NCBI GenBank assembly: GCA_900767955.1
Contig: CAAGBC010000013.1
Span: 1 to 8,800 of the forward strand
DNA: 8,800 bases
Direction of reading: 5' to 3'
Source of the DNA: Spirochaetia bacterium
GTDB taxonomy: Bacteria > Spirochaetota > Spirochaetia > Treponematales > Treponemataceae
Shown: positions 5,613 to 8,800 of the stretch, piece after piece
Layout: the number at the start of each line of letters is the position of its first letter
Numbering within the stretch: position 1 is the stretch's first letter
Made by a program: the position numbers and the translations under genes
The notes under the pieces: model-generated
The model's input: the letters and a program-made list of their open reading frames with translations, nothing else
Database searches by the model: none
Told to the model about the DNA's origin: nothing

Positions 5613-6425
5613 CTATCTCTCCCCACAACAAAACTCATACACAGTCTTGTTAAAATCCTTTCCCTCCTCGTAGGCTGCGTGGCCGAATTTTTCGTAAGTT
5701 TTTAGTTTTGCATTTGGGATTTTTGAAGCAATTTCTTCACTTGCTTCGTAGGTTACGATTTTATCTTGCATTCCGCCGATTACCAAAGTTGGGCAAGTGA
5801 TTTTTTCTAATTTCTCGTAGGCGTTGTGTGTCGTGCAGGCTTTTGAAAAAGTGATAAATCGGTCAAAAGATTTTGGTGCACCGATTTTTGAAATCACATT
5901 TAACATCATTTTGTTTTTGCGTAAATATTCATCGCTGTAAGAATAAAGTGCACAATCTTTCATTATGGCTTCATAATCTTTGTCTTCTGCGGATTTTATC
6001 CAAGTTTCGCAGCGTTTTTTTACAGTGTCGTTTGGTCGGGCTAATGTTACTGCAAGAACAAGCTTTTCTACAAATTCTGGAAAATCGATAGCCAAATATT
6101 GAGCAATCATTCCGCCCATGGAAACGCCCAGAACGGAAATTTTTTCAACGCCGACGGATTGCAAAACTTTGTGCATATCTGCTGCCATTTGCTGAGTGTT
6201 GTAATTTTCAGGAACATTATTTTTTCGGCTCATTACATAAACTGTAAAATCCTTTGCAAATAGTCTGTACATAAAGGCAAAGGGAATTGCTAAACCTTTT
6301 GCAGTTTTTAGTCCGTCTCCAACTCCTGGAATTATTACAAGATTTTTTTTGCCTTTTCCAAAACTGATAAAATCTGTTGTATCGCCGTCTATTGTTACTG
6401 TGTGATTTTTTGCGTTATAAAACAT
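5613..6425 (-). CDS. Alpha/beta hydrolase, intact copy (270 aa)
   Basis: This is a cytoplasmic alpha/beta-hydrolase-fold enzyme without a signal peptide; the substrate cannot be read from the sequence. The oxyanion-side strand is VIIPGVGDG (30-38), the nucleophile elbow is GVSMGG with Ser102, the acid is probably Asp221 in GGMQDKIV, and the catalytic base is His249 in KFGHA. The triad is therefore complete and the length is normal for the family. ATG 6425 has AAGGAG six bases upstream. It follows the flavoprotein gene by 57 bases, a gap holding the palindrome TTAGAATTCTAA (6450-6461), and precedes the methyltransferase. Pieces of this gene recur at 872-955, 3437-3519 and 8310-8612, making it the only complete member of a fragmented set. 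Confidence 0.9.
   Translation of the reverse strand: MFYNAKNHTVTIDGDTTDFISFGKGKKNLVIIPGVGDGLKTAKGLAIPFAFMYRLFAKDFTVYVMSRKNNVPENYNTQQMAADMHKVLQSVGVEKISVLGVSMGGMIAQYLAIDFPEFVEKLVLAVTLARPNDTVKKRCETWIKSAEDKDYEAIMKDCALYSYSDEYLRKNKMMLNVISKIGAPKSFDRFITFSKACTTHNAYEKLEKITCPTLVIGGMQDKIVTYEASEEIASKIPNAKLKTYEKFGHAAYEEGKDFNKTVYEFCCGER
5629..5711. repeat. 83-bp direct repeat flanking the restriction-modification operon (right copy)
   Basis: This is the 3' end of the intact hydrolase gene. It is repeated in the same orientation at 3437-3519, offset 2192 bases, with six mismatches. The two copies bracket the methyltransferase and endonuclease genes exactly, leaving only 10 bases on the endonuclease side. 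Each copy contains one GGCC (5681-5684 and 3489-3492). Confidence 0.85.
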
Positions 6426-6435
6426 AAAGTGCTCC
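6133..6435. repeat. 303-bp direct repeat flanking the beta-lactamase/flavoprotein pair (left copy)
   Basis: This is the 5' third of the intact hydrolase gene plus 10 bases of its leader. It is repeated in the same orientation at 8310-8612 with about 18 mismatches and no gaps (offset 2177). The pair encloses the beta-lactamase-like and flavoprotein genes. Its right 84 bases recur a third time at 872-955. Confidence 0.85.
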
Positions 6436-6482
6436 TTTTTATTTATTTGTTAGAATTCTAATAGTTTGGAATAAAATTCCTT

Positions 6483-7178
6483 TTATTTCCACGGTCTGTT
6501 TTTGCCTAACCAACCATTTTCTTCCCAATATTTTTTATCTGCTTCCCCTGAACCAAAATTAGCTTTTTGCATCATTCGCATCATCATAAACATCACTTTT
6601 GTTTTTATTCCAACTTTTACATTTTTTTTGTTTAAAACTCTTTTTGCAATTTTTGAAGTGTCTTTTTCAATCTTTTGTTTTATTTTTTCTTTAACTCCAT
6701 TCCAATTCATTGCTTGTACGCTAATTCCATAAGTCAAAATATATGGAATTCCCCAATAAAATAATGCAGTTGTTACATCTTTTACTGCTGATTTTGCACC
6801 TGTACCTGCCGCAGTTGAAACGACAATAGCTTTTTTAGTGAACATACATTTTCTTGGTCTATGAGACATCCAATAATTAAAAGTTAAATCAATAAAAGTT
6901 TTCATAGGTGCAGAAGAACGCATACAGTACGTTGGAGTTGTAAAAATTAAAATTTCAGCAGATTCTACTTCTTTCATAATTTTATTTTTTTCTTGGTAAA
7001 AAGGACAAGTTTCAGGATTTTCTATACACTTATAACAGCCAACACAAAAATGATTCAAATCTTTTGGAAGAAAAAATTCTACAATTTCGTCATCACTGGT
7101 AATTTTGTTTGCAATCATTCTACCAATGTTATATGAGCTTCCTTTATGGTTTTGTCCATGAATTAGAACTGTTTTCAT
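6483..7178 (-). CDS. NADPH-dependent FMN reductase-like flavoprotein (231 aa)
   Basis: This is a flavodoxin-fold oxidoreductase of the NAD(P)H-dependent FMN reductase type, cytoplasmic. The start TVLIHGQNHKGSSYNIGR (3-20) is the first strand plus the FMN phosphate-binding loop. TTPTYCMRSSAPMKTFIDL (80-98) is the family's flavin-contacting segment. Residues 45-58 carry C-x2-C-x2-C with a fourth Cys at 58 (FCVGCYKC...CPF), a Cys cluster seen in several members that may bind a metal or Fe-S centre. The C-terminus is longer and more basic than in minimal members. The substrate is unknown; quinone, nitro compound or disulfide reduction are all possible. It starts nine bases after the beta-lactamase-like gene with AGGA in the gap, so the two form an operon. 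Confidence 0.85.
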   Translation of the reverse strand: MKTVLIHGQNHKGSSYNIGRMIANKITSDDEIVEFFLPKDLNHFCVGCYKCIENPETCPFYQEKNKIMKEVESAEILIFTTPTYCMRSSAPMKTFIDLTFNYWMSHRPRKCMFTKKAIVVSTAAGTGAKSAVKDVTTALFYWGIPYILTYGISVQAMNWNGVKEKIKQKIEKDTSKIAKRVLNKKNVKVGIKTKVMFMMMRMMQKANFGSGEADKKYWEENGWLGKNRPWK

Positions 7179-7187
7179 TTTTTTTTC

Positions 7188-8264
7188 CTATTTTCCTGCT
7201 TCTTCAAGTTCTTTCAGCAATTTTATACCAATTACTGTCGCTGGGATTTTTGACATACTTGGAGGATAATTTGCAAGAACAACAACACCGTTTCCTGTTT
7301 TTTTATTAATTCCAAGATAACTATTATAGTAACCAGTTCCCCCATTGTGCCACAGGAAATTATTTTCTGTATCAATTATCCAAGACATACCAATTTCATC
7401 AATATTTATGCCTATAGATTTTGACATTTTATTTGAGCCATCAACTTTTTTAAGGCTTTTGTGACAATCATCAAAAAGAGGATTTTCTTCAAGTTGCATT
7501 TTTGCGTACAAAAGCATATCTTCAATATTTGATGTAATTGCTCCCGCTGGCAAGTGAGCATCGTTTTTATCCCAATCCCAATAATTCCCAAGATTTCCAG
7601 ATTTATCAGAAATTTTTGTTGAAGATAATCCTAATTCCTTTTGAGCAAAATCATTTAATAAAGTTACATAATCACAATTATAAACATTTTCAATCACTAG
7701 ACCCAAAACTGCAAAACCAAAATTGGAATAATTAAATTTATAATCATCTTTTTTTAAAGATATTTTACAAACTTTTTTCAAAACCGAATCTTTTGAAACT
7801 CCATAAAAATCATTTCTACCTTTAAAAAAGTTGTTAATCATGGAACGCTCAAAATAATGACTTTTATATCCAGAAGTATGGGTCAAAAGTTCTTTTATAG
7901 TTGGATATTTTTTATTGGAAGGAAGGGACAAATATTTTGCTATAGAATCATCTATATTGATTTTGCCATCTTTTTCAGCTTTGTTAATTAATGCCGCAGT
8001 AAAAGTTTTTGTAAGAGAGCCAATTTCATAAACATAAAGTTCTGCAGACAACTCTTTTGCATTTTCACCATATACTTTGTACGAAACTTCTCCATTTTTT
8101 ATGATGCCAACAGTAATAATAGTTTTAGAATCTTTTTTTGTTACGTATTCCAAAGTATCTTGAAAAGTCATTGCAGGAATTTTTCCAAGCCGATAATTTG
8201 TAATCAACAAAAATCCACAAAAAGCAAAAACAAGAACACCCAAAACAATTAAAGAAATCAACAT
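7188..8264 (-). CDS. Membrane-anchored beta-lactamase-family serine hydrolase (358 aa)
   Basis: This penicillin-binding/class C beta-lactamase-like protein has an N-terminal hydrophobic segment (residues 2-22) that anchors or exports it, so the domain should face the cell exterior. The three signature motifs are intact: S83-L-T-K86 in YEIGSLTKTF, Y179-S-N181, and HNGG (306-309) in the place of KTG. ELLTHTSGY (126-134) is the typical family segment between the first two motifs. Such proteins are often peptidases or esterases and not true antibiotic-degrading enzymes, and resistance cannot be inferred. ATG 8264 is chosen because GGGAGAGG (8279-8272) is correctly spaced. The upstream ATG 8288 lacks a ribosome-binding site. 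The gene follows a truncated hydrolase and is cotranscribed with the flavoprotein. Confidence 0.9.
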   Translation of the reverse strand: MLISLIVLGVLVFAFCGFLLITNYRLGKIPAMTFQDTLEYVTKKDSKTIITVGIIKNGEVSYKVYGENAKELSAELYVYEIGSLTKTFTAALINKAEKDGKINIDDSIAKYLSLPSNKKYPTIKELLTHTSGYKSHYFERSMINNFFKGRNDFYGVSKDSVLKKVCKISLKKDDYKFNYSNFGFAVLGLVIENVYNCDYVTLLNDFAQKELGLSSTKISDKSGNLGNYWDWDKNDAHLPAGAITSNIEDMLLYAKMQLEENPLFDDCHKSLKKVDGSNKMSKSIGINIDEIGMSWIIDTENNFLWHNGGTGYYNSYLGINKKTGNGVVVLANYPPSMSKIPATVIGIKLLKELEEAGK

Positions 8265-8271
8265 AATTTTA

Positions 8272-8279
8272 CCTCTCCC
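8272..8279 (-). promoter_or_regulatory. Ribosome-binding site fixing the beta-lactamase-like start
   Basis: GGGAGAGG lies seven bases before ATG 8264. It favours this start over the in-frame ATG at 8288, which sits 14 bases after the truncated hydrolase stop and has no purine-rich site. Confidence 0.65.
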
Positions 8280-8302
8280 TTTTATCATTGTTTATTTCTA
8301 CT

Positions 8303-8602
8303 TTAATTTACGGAAGTTTTTTCAACGCCAACTGATTGCAAAACCTTGTGCATATCTGCTGCCATTTGATGAGTGTTATAATTTTCTGGGATGTTACGCT
8401 TTCGGCTCATTACATAAACTGTAAAATCCTTTGCAAAAAGTCTATACATAAAGGCAAAGGGAATTGCTAAACCTTTTGCAGTTTTTAGTCCGTCTCCCAC
8501 ACCTGGAATTATTACAAGATTTTTTTTGCCTTTTCCAAAACTGATAAAATCTGTTGTGTCGCCGTCTATTGTTACTGTGTGATTTTTTGCGTTATAAAAC
8601 AT
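8303..8602 (-). pseudogene. Truncated alpha/beta hydrolase, N-terminal 99 residues
   Basis: From ATG 8602 the frame matches residues 1 to about 98 of the intact hydrolase at 5613-6425, with about 94% DNA identity over 8310-8612. It ends in SVN and a TAA, immediately before the nucleophile elbow GVSMGG. It therefore lacks Ser, Asp and His of the triad and cannot be catalytic. An upstream TTG at 8614 is in frame, but GGAG six bases before ATG 8602 marks the true start. The shared leader stops at 8612, where the upstream sequence becomes unrelated. The remnant precedes the beta-lactamase-like gene and may be translated as its leader. Confidence 0.85.
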
Positions 8603-8659
8603 AAAGTGCTCCAATTGGTTGGATTGCTGAAAAATTCAAAGACTCTTTAAGATTTTTTT

Positions 8660-8800
8660 TTATTTGTGATAATGTGTTCCGCATTGAACAATTTCTATGA
8701 TTTCGCCATCAATTCTGTACACGATTCGATTATAGTCATCAATGCGGCGGCTCCAATAACCTGCTAAATTGCCTTTTAAAGGTTCTGGTTTTCCAATTCC
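8660..8800 (-). CDS. yoeB: YoeB/Txe-family toxin, C-terminal 46 residues (runs off the right edge)
   Basis: The visible part corresponds to the second half of a roughly 85-residue RelE-superfamily ribosome-dependent mRNA interferase. GIGKPEPLKGNLAGYWSRRI and NRIVYRIDG match the conserved core of YoeB/Txe. Residues equivalent to the E. coli YoeB active site appear to be present: Glu in GKPEP, Arg in NRIVY, and the terminal His-Tyr in THYHK. Its antitoxin (YefM/Axe type, normally just upstream) would lie beyond the window and cannot be checked. After the stop, 57 bases without any clear terminator lead to the truncated hydrolase. Confidence 0.88.
   Translation of the reverse strand, partial: GIGKPEPLKGNLAGYWSRRIDDYNRIVYRIDGEIIEIVQCGTHYHK

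Noticed and set aside
6450..6480. Palindrome TTAGAATTCTAA and neighbouring GGAAT/ATTCC as an operator or terminator
   Set aside because: The arms are short, there is no T-tract, and no clear promoter hexamers lie next to them. Too weak to call.
1..8800. Transposase, integrase, CRISPR array, tRNA or rRNA
   Set aside because: None of these signatures was found on either strand. The repeats present are fragments of a hydrolase gene.

Overview
The window is A+T-rich DNA (about one third G+C by eye) in which every convincing gene lies on the minus strand. It reads as an accessory region of a low-GC bacterium. A host-associated spirochaete such as Treponema is my best guess, from general look and from a structured intergenic repeat. 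A low-GC Firmicute is not excluded. TGA acts as a stop and Shine-Dalgarno sites are strong.

Layout in the direction of transcription (right to left). The C-terminal half of a YoeB/Txe-type toxin runs in from the right edge (8660-8800). A truncated 5' piece of an alpha/beta hydrolase gene follows (8303-8602). Next comes a two-gene unit: a membrane-anchored class C beta-lactamase-like serine hydrolase (7188-8264) and an NADPH-dependent FMN reductase-like flavoprotein (6483-7178). The intact alpha/beta hydrolase is at 5613-6425. A HaeIII-type restriction-modification operon follows, with the C5-methyltransferase at 4488-5480 and the endonuclease at 3530-4486. It ends on a 3' fragment of a related hydrolase (3397-3519), a strong terminator (3289-3334) and a G+C-rich multi-hairpin element (3165-3252). 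A second operon holds a four-helix membrane protein (2526-3020), a DUF3795-type Cys-rich protein (2137-2514) and a GNAT acetyltransferase (1644-2126). A DinJ-YafQ toxin-antitoxin pair (1251-1553, 972-1247) has its own promoter and operator. Then come a third hydrolase 5' fragment (857-955) and a second GNAT gene (97-870). The first codons of another gene, under a consensus promoter with a palindromic operator, leave at the left edge (1-15).

The main architectural signal is that pieces of one alpha/beta hydrolase gene separate the accessory modules. There are two 5' fragments, one 3' fragment and one intact copy. They form direct-repeat pairs around the restriction-modification operon and around the beta-lactamase/flavoprotein pair. 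In two places a hydrolase 5' end with a ribosome-binding site precedes an unrelated gene. This looks like a locus assembled by repeated insertion or recombination at a hydrolase gene, and it fits the known habit of restriction-modification and toxin-antitoxin modules of moving as small cassettes. No integrase, transposase, attC site, CRISPR array, tRNA or rRNA was found.
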